From: Planctomycetota bacterium
GTDB lineage: Bacteria; Planctomycetota; Phycisphaerae; Phycisphaerales; SM1A02
Assembly (NCBI GenBank): GCA_022574595.1
Contig: JACZRS010000001.1
Span: 248,001-312,000 of the forward strand
Length of the DNA stretch: 64,000 bases
Direction of reading: 5' to 3'
Shown here: positions 26,096 through 34,904 of the stretch, piece by piece
Layout of the letters: the number at the start of each line of letters is the position of its first letter
How positions within the stretch are numbered: position 1 is the first letter of the stretch
Notes under the pieces: generated by a model
What the model was told of the DNA's origin: nothing
The model's input: only the letters and a program-made list of their open reading frames with translations
The model's database searches: none
Program-made: the position numbers and the translations under genes

Positions 26096-27238
26096 ATGGT
26101 TAATTACTGCACTACCTTACTGGGAAAAAATTGGTTGATATTGATTGCATTAACATTTGCAATGGCTCTTACCAATGCTGCTATTGCGCAAGAATCGGAC
26201 GCACAAAGTAATGAGAATAAAGTTGCTGATCAGCCTGCCATTGAAGAAGTGCCCGATAAGGAAGAGCAGCCCGAACAAGGCGCAGAAAACAGTCCAGCTA
26301 AAGACGAGATTAATGATGAGCTTAACGATGCGATATCCAAAGCCTTCATATATCTAAAATCCCATCAAAATAGTGATGGATCATTTGGTCGCGGCCGTTA
26401 CGGGAGGCATGTTGGGATCACTTCTCTTTGTGCGTTAGCTTTCATGTCTGATGGCAATCTACCCGGGCGTGGTGATTATTCAGAACAAGTAACTAAAGCT
26501 CTTGATTTTGTTCTGGAGCATACTTCAGAAACAGGTTTGCTGGCTGCTGATACTTCGCATGGACCAATGTATGGGCATGGGTTTGCTGCACTTTTTCTCG
26601 GTGAAGTATATGGAATGAACCCCGATGACAAGCGTGTGCGCGATGCGCTGGTTAAAGCAATAGATTTAATCGTTGGCACACAAAATGATGAAGGTGGGTG
26701 GCGCTATAACCCCATTCCCTATGATGCAGATATATCCGTAACAATTTGCCAAATCATGGCTTTGCGCTCTGCACGCAATGCGGGAATTAAGGTTCCTAAG
26801 AAAACAATTGACCGAGCGGTGGAATATGTGCGGCAATGCCAAAATCCTGATGGTGGTTTCAAGTATATGCTCCAGGCAGGCGGCTCAGCCTGGCCCCGCA
26901 CTGCTGCGGGAGTGGCAAGTTTGTACTATGCAGGAATCTACGAGGATGATTCCATCGAACGTGGATTGCAATATCTTCGCAGAACCGCAATGCCCGGAGG
27001 GCGAACTTCTAGCCAGGCGCATTATTTCTACGGCCATTATTATGCTGTTCAGGCCATGTATTTAGCTGGCGGCGAAGATTGGGACGCCTGGTGGCCAGCA
27101 ATTAGAGATGAACTTATTTCAAAGCAGGCAAGTAGTGGCGGTTGGCCGGATCATCATGCCGGTGGAGCTTATGCAAGTGCCATGAGTTTGATCATTCTGC
27201 AAATGCCCAAGCGTTATCTGCCGATCTTTCAAAAATGA
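26096..27238 (+). CDS. Exported squalene-cyclase-like alpha/alpha-barrel protein
   Basis: A 380-residue protein with a signal peptide (residues 1-32, ending AAIAQ) and an acidic linker. From about residue 80 it has the prenyltransferase/squalene-oxidase repeat fold, with at least four QW-like motifs: HQNSDGSFG, TQNDEGGW, CQNPDGGF and KQASSGGW. The class II cyclase D-x-D-D catalytic motif is not present, although YDADIS lies in a similar place. Because the protein is exported and in an operon of VWA proteins rather than terpenoid genes, it is more likely a binding or scaffold protein than a hopanoid cyclase. Its stop overlaps the start of the next gene (ATGA). Confidence 0.82.
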   Translation: MVNYCTTLLGKNWLILIALTFAMALTNAAIAQESDAQSNENKVADQPAIEEVPDKEEQPEQGAENSPAKDEINDELNDAISKAFIYLKSHQNSDGSFGRGRYGRHVGITSLCALAFMSDGNLPGRGDYSEQVTKALDFVLEHTSETGLLAADTSHGPMYGHGFAALFLGEVYGMNPDDKRVRDALVKAIDLIVGTQNDEGGWRYNPIPYDADISVTICQIMALRSARNAGIKVPKKTIDRAVEYVRQCQNPDGGFKYMLQAGGSAWPRTAAGVASLYYAGIYEDDSIERGLQYLRRTAMPGGRTSSQAHYFYGHYYAVQAMYLAGGEDWDAWWPAIRDELISKQASSGGWPDHHAGGAYASAMSLIILQMPKRYLPIFQK

Positions 27239-28416
27239 AGTATCTGCGCATAGCAAACCTTTTTGGAGCAGTTGCGTTGGGTTTAGTAGCCAGCGCATCA
27301 ATCGCACAGCCTGAACCAATTGAGAATAAGTTTCTGCTTATTCGAAATGATCAACCTATCGAAGCTATCAATTTAGTTCAGATCAATGAACAAACTTTAG
27401 TAGCAGGCGATTCATCAGGCGGCTGGCGCGTGGTTAATCTTAATAAATGCGTGGGATTGCTTAATCCTGATGTTAAAATTCGCTCAAGGGGAATACGAGG
27501 CTTACTTGTTCTATCAAGCGGACAGAGATTTCCAGGCAAGGCTCTCTCAGGAGCAGCTTCAAGCAATGATGTCTTCGTTTGGAATCATGCAAGATTTGGG
27601 CGCATTGAAGTTCCACTTGATCGTGTGCGCACAGTATTGTTAACTGCGGATGCCGAGCCTACTACATCCGGATCAGCTGATCTTATTGTTCTAAGAAACG
27701 GTGATGTTGTTGAAGGATTTGTCAGCACCTTGGGCGATCCCGTAACTATTGATGACATGTCAAATGAAGGTCAGCAGGTCAGCACGGAAATTTCTTTGGA
27801 TTCTGTTGCTTCTGTGAACATAGTTACACCCAACCGTAAACCCACAGGCCAGCGCATTTGGTTAAGTGATGGAACGGTTCTTGACGTTAAGAATTTACTG
27901 CTTGGAGACGATGGCATTGTTCGATTGATCCGCCCGGACATGATCGGAGGCGAATATCAACTTCCGCTTTCGTCGATTGCTGCGATCATGTTTGATAGCA
28001 CATCGATGACTCCGTTTGCTTCGCTACCTCCTAAGCAAGTCAAAGGGCCATCGACTCGGTATGTTGTAAGACAGCCAAAGGTTTTAGACGTTTCCTCACC
28101 ACTAGGGCTGGCGCGGGTTGAATTGCATGGCCCACTTAGTGTTTCATACGCCCTGCCTGATAGTGAATCACGACAATTGCAATTTGTAGCACACGCGCAG
28201 CTACCACCTACCTCTGGCCAGTGGGCGGACTTTGAACTGGTGCTGCGCGATGATGATAAAGAAGTATTTCGAACTCGACTCAATTATTCGCAGCCAAGTG
28301 CATCAATTAATGTTACGCTGACAGGTTCGGTGCTGAGCATCCAAATTACCGAAGGCGAATACGGCCCAATCCAGGACAGAGTCGTGCTACACCGCGCCAT
28401 GCTCTTGCACAAATAG
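27235..28416 (+). CDS. Exported unknown protein with repeated strand modules
   Basis: A 393-residue exported protein, last gene of the operon. The ATG at 27235 overlaps the previous stop and gives a good signal peptide (MKYLRIANLFGAVALGLVAS...SIAQ); a longer frame opening further upstream would have no signal. The mature protein has at least three related modules: VLSSGQRFPGKAL, VLRNGDVVEGFV and WLSDGTVLDVKNL, each followed by I/V-rich strands, suggesting repeated small beta domains that often occur in Planctomycetes. The C-terminal 120 residues read as a beta sandwich. No catalytic motif is seen. The gene ends 7 bases from the convergent trpD stop. Confidence 0.78.
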   Translation: MKYLRIANLFGAVALGLVASASIAQPEPIENKFLLIRNDQPIEAINLVQINEQTLVAGDSSGGWRVVNLNKCVGLLNPDVKIRSRGIRGLLVLSSGQRFPGKALSGAASSNDVFVWNHARFGRIEVPLDRVRTVLLTADAEPTTSGSADLIVLRNGDVVEGFVSTLGDPVTIDDMSNEGQQVSTEISLDSVASVNIVTPNRKPTGQRIWLSDGTVLDVKNLLLGDDGIVRLIRPDMIGGEYQLPLSSIAAIMFDSTSMTPFASLPPKQVKGPSTRYVVRQPKVLDVSSPLGLARVELHGPLSVSYALPDSESRQLQFVAHAQLPPTSGQWADFELVLRDDDKEVFRTRLNYSQPSASINVTLTGSVLSIQITEGEYGPIQDRVVLHRAMLLHK

Positions 28417-28423
28417 ATAACAT

Positions 28424-29512
28424 TTACTTATTGGAAAGCTCAGCTAGTCTTTTAAGAGTTTTCGCAGCTTGGCCTGAATCTATTGTTTGTGCTGCGAGGA
28501 TAAATCCATCAGCTAGGGATGATACTTTATCCGCTACGAGTAAAGTTGCAGCTGTGTTTAAAAGAGTCATATCGCGTGCTGGTCCTTTGTCATTACCTGT
28601 TATTACATCTTGAACCATTGTTGCTGCGTGGTCTAAGTCTTTAGCAATTACAGATTCACGAGGCGCGATGGTTAATCCAAGCTCTGCGGGGTCGATTGTT
28701 TGCTCAGTTAATTTTCCATCACCTACATGAATTGCTTGCGTTGGTGCGGATATGGAAATTTCATCTAGTCCATCATCACTGTGAATTACCATGGCGCGCA
28801 GCGTGCCAAGCTCAGCTAAGGTTTGTGCGATTGGTTTAAGGAAGCGCGGTTCGTATACACCCATTAGTTGCCTTAATGCTCCTGCGGGATTTGTTAATGG
28901 GCCTAGTAAATTGAATATGGTTGGAAAACCCAAAGCCATGCGCACAGGCATTACATATTTAGCTGCGGGGTGATGGTGAATTGCAAAGCAAAAACAGATA
29001 CCGATTTCTTCCAGGCAGTTTGCTTGTATCGTGCGATCTGCATCAACGTTTACTCCGAGTTTTGTCAGAACTTCTGCGGAACCACGACCGGTGCGCGAGC
29101 GGTTGCCATGTTTGGCTAACTTTGCGCCAGCTGCTGCTGCGATTATTGCAGCTGCGGTTGATACGTTAAAAGTCTTAGGAGCCCCGCCCGTGCCAGCAGT
29201 ATCTACCAGCTGTGAAGGATCTATTGAAGTTTCTAGGCGATTTACATGGGTTCGCATAACCCTTGCTGCACCTAAAATCTCATCAGAAGTTGGAGTTCGC
29301 ATAGCCAGCATCGATAGCAACGCGCCAATTTCGCCATCGTGAACTAGCCCTGTCATGATCGATTCAAAAGCAGCGGCAGTCTGCTCCGCGCTTAGAGTTT
29401 TTCCTGCAAGTAATACCCTAAGGTATGGAGTAAGATCGCCTGGCGAGTTCGGCTTGGGAAATTCCGAAGGCTTAACTGGAGGATTAGTTGATTCGTCTGA
29501 TTTAGCGTTCAT
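28424..29512 (-). CDS. trpD: Anthranilate phosphoribosyltransferase
   Basis: The 362-residue enzyme transfers phosphoribosyl from PRPP to anthranilate in tryptophan synthesis. DTAGTGGAPKTFNVSTAAA is the PRPP-binding loop (usually G-T-G-G-D-G; here A-P replaces D-G), AKHGNRSRTGRGSAEVLTKL is the anthranilate/metal region and MALGFPTIFNLLGPLTNPAG the family signature. About 25 extra hydrophilic residues precede the catalytic domain. The D-to-A change in the glycine loop and R-S-R-T-G-R replacing the usual S-S-x-S-G are unusual, but the rest matches TrpD well. It stands alone, with no other trp gene nearby. Confidence 0.9.
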   Translation of the reverse strand: MNAKSDESTNPPVKPSEFPKPNSPGDLTPYLRVLLAGKTLSAEQTAAAFESIMTGLVHDGEIGALLSMLAMRTPTSDEILGAARVMRTHVNRLETSIDPSQLVDTAGTGGAPKTFNVSTAAAIIAAAAGAKLAKHGNRSRTGRGSAEVLTKLGVNVDADRTIQANCLEEIGICFCFAIHHHPAAKYVMPVRMALGFPTIFNLLGPLTNPAGALRQLMGVYEPRFLKPIAQTLAELGTLRAMVIHSDDGLDEISISAPTQAIHVGDGKLTEQTIDPAELGLTIAPRESVIAKDLDHAATMVQDVITGNDKGPARDMTLLNTAATLLVADKVSSLADGFILAAQTIDSGQAAKTLKRLAELSNK

Positions 29513-29580
29513 AATTTGGCATTTTATGTCAAAGACTCCGCATCCTGTTACGCTATTACACTATTGCGAGCAACTTTAAG

Positions 29581-30639
29581 ATGTCATTTATCCTAGCTGA
29601 AGCATATTTACACAATCTTGACCCGTTTGCGATTGAGTTTCCCGCATCGTGGACTGCGCTGAAATTCGTACCTGAGGGTATTCGGTGGTACGGCCTATCC
29701 TACATCGCAGGTTTTGTCCTGGCGTGGTTACTATTTAGATGGATGGCAAAAACTAAACGTAGCACATTACCATCGCGTGATGCGGTCACAGATTTAATGT
29801 TCTACATTATCATCGGCGTACTGGTGGGCGGACGTTTGGGATATGTTTTTTTCTATAAACCAAGTTTGATATGGGATCCGCCTTTAGTCGGACTCATACA
29901 AGTCTGGGATGGAGGTATGGCCAGCCACGGGGGGATGATCGGCGTTGCGCTTGCGTGCATTATATTTGCTAAAAGGCGAGGCATATCCGCGCTTCACCTG
30001 TGTGATCTTGCAGTTTTTGCTGCTCCGTTCGGACTATCGCTAGGTCGGCTGGCGAATTTTGTAAATGGAGAGCTTCCTGGGAAAGTCTTACCCGCTTCAA
30101 TGCAGTCTTATCCGGTCAGTTCTCCGCTGATTGATCCACCATGGTGGGGTATTAAATATCCAGATGAAATTTTCTCTTGGATCAATTTGCCAGATGAGCG
30201 ATTAATCCAAGTTGACCAACTGCGCAGCATAGTTACAGACGATAAACATTTTTATCAAAACGTTGTTACTGCATTAAAAGAAGGAAACGCGCAGGTAGTT
30301 AATGCGATAGAACCCTTACTTACCACCTATTATCCATCACAGCTTATTCAAGCGCTTACCGATGGCCCAATCTTGATCCTGGCGTTGGTACTAGTTTGGC
30401 TTAAACCCCGCAAACCAGGGGTTGTGGGTGGCTGGTTCTTGATGATATATGGCCTGCTTCGCATTTTTAGTGAGATATTTAGAGAGCCAGATGCTGGCGT
30501 TGCACTACTATTTAACGCAATATCTCGCGGCCAACTGCTTAGTATATTTATGATTATCTTAGGCGCTATTATCGCAGTACTATGTCAGCGCCGAGATGTA
30601 CAAAGGCTTGGCGGTTTGTTGCGGCCTGGTAATAATTAA
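29581..30639 (+). CDS. lgt: Prolipoprotein diacylglyceryl transferase
   Basis: A 352-residue inner-membrane enzyme that attaches diacylglycerol to the lipobox cysteine of prolipoproteins. The Lgt signature GRLANFVNGELPGK with its arginine, asparagine and glutamate is intact, together with HGGMIGVALA and a late FREPDAG with the second essential arginine; YYPSQLIQALTDGP matches the usual YPSQLYEA element. Relative to typical Lgt (about 260-290 residues) there is an insertion of roughly 60-70 residues between the signature and YYPSQ (about 180-255), in the periplasmic head. It serves the lipoproteins seen in this window (9114, 10498, 56028). Confidence 0.93.
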   Translation: MSFILAEAYLHNLDPFAIEFPASWTALKFVPEGIRWYGLSYIAGFVLAWLLFRWMAKTKRSTLPSRDAVTDLMFYIIIGVLVGGRLGYVFFYKPSLIWDPPLVGLIQVWDGGMASHGGMIGVALACIIFAKRRGISALHLCDLAVFAAPFGLSLGRLANFVNGELPGKVLPASMQSYPVSSPLIDPPWWGIKYPDEIFSWINLPDERLIQVDQLRSIVTDDKHFYQNVVTALKEGNAQVVNAIEPLLTTYYPSQLIQALTDGPILILALVLVWLKPRKPGVVGGWFLMIYGLLRIFSEIFREPDAGVALLFNAISRGQLLSIFMIILGAIIAVLCQRRDVQRLGGLLRPGNN

Positions 30640-30671
30640 AACACTATATAAGGTTCCATTGGGAACAGGCG

Positions 30672-31079
30672 ATGAAAAAAACAAATCTTGTACTGTTAGT
30701 GATTTTCCTTTTGCCAATTGTGGTGCTTGGAATATTCTTTGCAAGGGAAGAACCACAAGTGTTTTCTGCGCTATCGCTTGTGGAAGCTAAAGCCAAAGCT
30801 GTCGAGCAGGATAAGATCTTACTTGTTGATGCGACCGCGGATTGGTGCCAACCTTGTAAGGCGATGGAAAGAACAACTTGGGTTGATCCTGAGGTTATTG
30901 CCTGGATAAATCTCAATGCCATCGCAATTCAAGTTGATGTTGATAGGCAGCGGGAAGAGGCAAAAGAGCTTAATATTCAAGCAATGCCCACGATTATTGT
31001 GTTTAAGGATGGTAGAGAATTAGATAGAGCCGTTGGCTATAAAAATGCATCTGAACTTCTTGCCTGGCTTAACAGGTAG
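30672..31079 (+). CDS. Membrane-anchored thioredoxin-like protein
   Basis: A 135-residue protein with one N-terminal helix (LVLLVIFLLPIVVLGIFFA) and a thioredoxin-fold domain. The active site is DWCQPCKAME, and AMPTIIVFKDG gives the cis-proline loop. W-C-x-P-C resembles the C-terminal domain of DsbD and DsbD-like reductases, which carry electrons across the membrane to periplasmic partners. It is 32 bases after lgt and probably co-transcribed. Its last 11 bases overlap the convergent delta-prime gene. Confidence 0.88.
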   Translation: MKKTNLVLLVIFLLPIVVLGIFFAREEPQVFSALSLVEAKAKAVEQDKILLVDATADWCQPCKAMERTTWVDPEVIAWINLNAIAIQVDVDRQREEAKELNIQAMPTIIVFKDGRELDRAVGYKNASELLAWLNR

Positions 31080-32094
31080 TAACAGTTTGCGATGCCCATT
31101 GTGCTACTAAGTTTTCCAGCAATAACTTGATATTGACATTGGAATAAAGTTGCTGCTCAGCATTTCGCAATAGGTCGATCACATTAAGCCAATACTCACA
31201 GTCATCAGACCGATCAGCACACTCGCCAAGACGCTTTCTTGAGTGTGCTGCTAATAGGTTAAGTAAATGTCTTACTCCGTCTTTATTTGCCGCATCCTTT
31301 GACGCGTTGTCGTGTTTATCAACCCAGGATTTGGCAAATGTTTCTACTAGCTCAGCGAGCGTTTGCCCCATTTGCGAGGGGTACCGGCCATCATCCAGCT
31401 CCCCAAGCATAGGGTTAAGCGTTATTTGCCAGTTGTAAAACTCATTTTCACTTGCGAGCTGGGCAATTCCAGGCGAGCCATCGGAAAAGTGTTCGATCCA
31501 TTTGCGCTGTGACTGGTTAGTTGAAAGATTAGCTTGATCCAGCCACTGTGACATTTCCTGTTCATTAAGCGTGCCAAATCGAGCGTGTTGGCAGCGGCTA
31601 CGAATTGTTGGCAGCAATCGCTGCGGTTGGCTTGTTACAAGGATGATATAAGTTTGTGCGGGCGGTTCTTCTAATGTTTTTAGTATTGAGTTCTGCGCAG
31701 TTTCATCGAGCAGTTCTGCTTCATCTATTATAAAAATTTTGCCGTTACCAAGCACAGGTGTCAGGTATGCTGCCGCCTGGTAATGTTTGCTTCCAACTTG
31801 GCCGCCGATCATTCGCTCTCTTAGTAAATCCAGCGGAATGTTGGTTAGTTTTTTTGTTCGCAAGTCTTTATCTTGCGAAAATAGAGCGAGTTCTTTTTGG
31901 ATGATGTGCAGGTCCGGGTGGTTTTCTATTTGACTATCTTCTGCGGATAGCAGTTTTTTAGCGAACCATTTTGCAGTTGTGAATTTTCCCACACCTTTTG
32001 GGCCGGAAAAGATCCATGCGTGATGAACTCTACCGCTTGTTATGGCAGAGGTTAGGGATTCGATAGCTTTGGGTTGGCCAAGGATTTCTTGCAA
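31069..32094 (-). CDS. holB: DNA polymerase III clamp-loader subunit delta prime
   Basis: The 341-residue protein is a clamp-loader ATPase homologue. It starts MQEILGQPKAIESLTSAI, has the P-loop FSGPKGVGKFTTA, the Walker B-like IFIIDEAELL, the linker EEPPAQTYIILVTSQPQRLL and the S-R-C motif IRSRCQHA, the hallmark of delta-prime and tau/gamma subunits. There is no four-cysteine zinc module, and the length fits delta-prime rather than tau/gamma. Unlike E. coli delta-prime, the P-loop G-K-x-T is intact, so nucleotide binding cannot be excluded. Confidence 0.9.
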   Translation of the reverse strand: MQEILGQPKAIESLTSAITSGRVHHAWIFSGPKGVGKFTTAKWFAKKLLSAEDSQIENHPDLHIIQKELALFSQDKDLRTKKLTNIPLDLLRERMIGGQVGSKHYQAAAYLTPVLGNGKIFIIDEAELLDETAQNSILKTLEEPPAQTYIILVTSQPQRLLPTIRSRCQHARFGTLNEQEMSQWLDQANLSTNQSQRKWIEHFSDGSPGIAQLASENEFYNWQITLNPMLGELDDGRYPSQMGQTLAELVETFAKSWVDKHDNASKDAANKDGVRHLLNLLAAHSRKRLGECADRSDDCEYWLNVIDLLRNAEQQLYSNVNIKLLLENLVAQWASQTVTTC

Positions 32095-32244
32095 AGTTGA
32101 GTTCCTGATTGCAAATATTTATATGACAGGATAGCGGTTATTTGCTGCTGTGTCGCATTGGCTTGGGGATAGGTTGTGGTTTTCCGGGGGAAAATCTGGG
32201 GGCAATGGTGGTTCTAGTTGCGAATGTAATCTTTGCTTTCGACG

Positions 32245-34770
32245 ATGTGCATCATGGCTGCGGGCGCTATATCAATTGATTTATCTGGAGCGGGAAGTAT
32301 CAGCTCAAGAATTCCCAGCCCACCGGAGGCAATTACTTATTTAGCGATTAGCTTTGCAATTGGTATTTCAATCGGTTGGTATCAGCCTGAACCTTTGGTA
32401 TTGCCTTGGCTAATTTTAGCTGCGATTGGCTTAGCATTAATAGTATTTGTGTTTCGTCGCCGCAGCACTTGGGTGCGTGTGCTTCTTTGTATTGTTGCGA
32501 TAAGCATTGGTTCCGCTTGGGTGACGCTTCGTCAGGAATTCGTTTCGCCAAATAATCTAGCAGTTTGGGTTACAAATGAACCGGTTTTGGTAAATGTAAA
32601 AGGTATAGCCCTTACGCAGCCGGTGATTCGTAGTCACTCCTCAGGCTCTATGGGATTGTTTGACTATAACGAACCGGTTACACATTTTACAATGCGAGTT
32701 GATGAGATTGTAGATAGCAATGGTGCTAGTAAGCAGGTTAACAGCAAACTATATGTTCGTGTATCCCAAACAACCGAGCCATTTGCAGTAGGCGATCAAG
32801 TTGATGCAACAGGTTGGCTTCGTGGGTTTGGTGAGCCAATGAACCCGGGGGAGTTTGATTTTAAGCAATACGCAAAATCACTTGGCCAGGCAGGGATATT
32901 AACAGTTGATAGTCGTGAACTGCTTAATACTACTAGCAGAAATGGTAATGAACTACTCGGCAGGTTGCTGAATTGGCGCGATGAAATGCGTTCGCGCACA
33001 AGTGGATGGTTGCTATCTGACTTGCCACGCACCGATCGAACGCAGCGAGATGCGCTTCTTACAGCTTTATTACTTGGTGAGCGTGGTCCGGATTTATATG
33101 GACTAAATAATTCATTTAAGAGAATTGGGCTTGCTCATCTTCTAGCGATCTCCGGTTTTCATCTTGGTGTGTTAGCAGGATTTATCTTGCTGATTGTGCG
33201 CATTGGAGGAAAAATTCGTCCTTGGCATGGCTGGTTGGTGATAATTGCTGTGCTATTTTACTTGCTGATTGTGCAAGTGAGAATGCCTGTTCTAAGAGCG
33301 GGTGTCATGATCATAGCTGGCAGCCTGGCGCTCGTTGCCGGCCGAAGGTTGCGCGTGCGCGGACTTATCGCGTTAAGCGGAATTGTGCTATTGGTTTGGC
33401 GTCCTGACCAGCTATTTACCGCAGGATTCCAGCTTTCTTACGCAGTTGTATTAGGCCTAATCCATTTGCAACCTGTCCTGCGTGAGCGTTGGTTTGGATT
33501 TTCCAATCAACCAGAAGCATCAGCAAATCACATGCTTGGCCACTGGTTGAAGTCTGCGTTTGCAACTTCAATGACAGCATGGATAATCGCTACTCCGATA
33601 TTGATATACCACTTTGGCATTGTTTCCCCGTTATGTGTTCCCATGACGATTATAGCGCTACCCCTTGTTTCCGTACTATTAGCTCTTGGATATGTAAAAA
33701 TAATCCTGGCAATCATACTTCCCAGCGCGTCTCTACTGGTGGGAGTTGGGCTGTCGCTTACAAGCGATATTCTGATTTCAATAGTTCAAACCATAGACAC
33801 ACTACCTGGAGTTGAGGTGCATGTGCCGTTTGTGCCCGCAGCTTGGTCAATTATTGCGATTGTTTTAATTTTCTGGTGGGTGCTGCGCTATAGGAGGCCT
33901 GAGAGAATCGCACAATATATTATTGGCGGGATTCTTTGCATTTGGTTGCTTTGGCCTTTACTGCCGCTAGGCAAATCGCCGGCTCTTCGAATTGATATGC
34001 TCTCAGTTGGTGATGGTTCTTGTTATATTGTGAGAAGTGAGGGTAATACAGTTGTTTTCGATGCTGGATCAAACGGCTATTTTAATGCAGGGAATCGAAC
34101 CATAATTCCTGCGATGCGGCACTTAGGTGTGCGTAACGTTGATGCGATTATTATTAGCCACCCAAACCTTGATCATTATTCAGCCGTACTTGAAATTGTT
34201 GATGAATTTGATGTCGCATCAGTTTTCGTAACACCACAGTTTATTAATAATGCTGAAGATGATCCCCATGGACCTGTTGCCTTCCTACTGGCTGAACTTT
34301 CAAAGCGTTTTGTTTCGATATCGCCAATTAGTCATGGGAAAACTATGATCTTCGGATCTTCAAATTGGACTTGGCTTAATCCTATTTCTAATGAGTCTTA
34401 CAAAAAAGTAAACGATGGATCGATGGTGATCAAAGTTCAAGCTGCGGGTAAAAAATTGCTGCTATGTGGTGATATACAGAAAAAAACCATGAAGGATCTT
34501 ATGCAGGATTCCACAGATCTTGCAGCTGATATTTTGGAGCTACCTCATCATGGCAGCTATCACGATCTTGCAGATGATTTTGTAAAAGCGGTGAACCCGC
34601 AGGTGATTTTGCAGTCCACAGGCTGGACTCGATGGGCAAATGATCGTTGGCGTAGCAGTTTTGCTGCTGACTCTCAGCGATTTGTGACCGCTCGTGATGG
34701 TGCGTGCTGGCTGGAAATAGCCCAAGATGGATCAATAAGCCATGGCCGATTTCTCAATCCCAAATTTTGA
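32245..34770 (+). CDS. comEC: ComEC/Rec2-family DNA uptake channel
   Basis: About 840 residues. It has an N-terminal helix pair, an OB-like extracytoplasmic region, the central ComEC competence domain (HLLAISGFHLGVLAGFILLI and later transmembrane helices) and a C-terminal metallo-beta-lactamase domain from about residue 575 (IDMLSVGDGSCYIVRSEGN, IIISHPNLDHYS, LPHHGSYHD). The histidines of the H-x-x-x-D-H motif are partly changed (HPNLDH), as is common in ComEC. Such proteins form the inner-membrane channel and degrade the non-transported strand in natural transformation. No other com genes are nearby. No ribosome site marks the start; the ATG at 32245 is a choice, with 32254 as the alternative. 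Confidence 0.9.
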   Translation: MCIMAAGAISIDLSGAGSISSRIPSPPEAITYLAISFAIGISIGWYQPEPLVLPWLILAAIGLALIVFVFRRRSTWVRVLLCIVAISIGSAWVTLRQEFVSPNNLAVWVTNEPVLVNVKGIALTQPVIRSHSSGSMGLFDYNEPVTHFTMRVDEIVDSNGASKQVNSKLYVRVSQTTEPFAVGDQVDATGWLRGFGEPMNPGEFDFKQYAKSLGQAGILTVDSRELLNTTSRNGNELLGRLLNWRDEMRSRTSGWLLSDLPRTDRTQRDALLTALLLGERGPDLYGLNNSFKRIGLAHLLAISGFHLGVLAGFILLIVRIGGKIRPWHGWLVIIAVLFYLLIVQVRMPVLRAGVMIIAGSLALVAGRRLRVRGLIALSGIVLLVWRPDQLFTAGFQLSYAVVLGLIHLQPVLRERWFGFSNQPEASANHMLGHWLKSAFATSMTAWIIATPILIYHFGIVSPLCVPMTIIALPLVSVLLALGYVKIILAIILPSASLLVGVGLSLTSDILISIVQTIDTLPGVEVHVPFVPAAWSIIAIVLIFWWVLRYRRPERIAQYIIGGILCIWLLWPLLPLGKSPALRIDMLSVGDGSCYIVRSEGNTVVFDAGSNGYFNAGNRTIIPAMRHLGVRNVDAIIISHPNLDHYSAVLEIVDEFDVASVFVTPQFINNAEDDPHGPVAFLLAELSKRFVSISPISHGKTMIFGSSNWTWLNPISNESYKKVNDGSMVIKVQAAGKKLLLCGDIQKKTMKDLMQDSTDLAADILELPHHGSYHDLADDFVKAVNPQVILQSTGWTRWANDRWRSSFAADSQRFVTARDGACWLEIAQDGSISHGRFLNPKF

Positions 34771-34904
34771 CCGACAATTAATCAATAAGGCGCAGAATCC
34801 TAGCTGCAAAAACACTAAGATGCTTGGCGTTTTATAGCAGCATGCCACAAATGGGCGCATCTCGCTGCATTATTTTTTTCGTACTCAGAATTGAGGAAAC
34901 TATC

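Noticed and set aside
26096-27238. Reading the alpha/alpha-barrel protein as a hopanoid or squalene cyclase
   Set aside because: Signal peptide, operon context and lack of D-x-D-D argue against a terpenoid cyclase.
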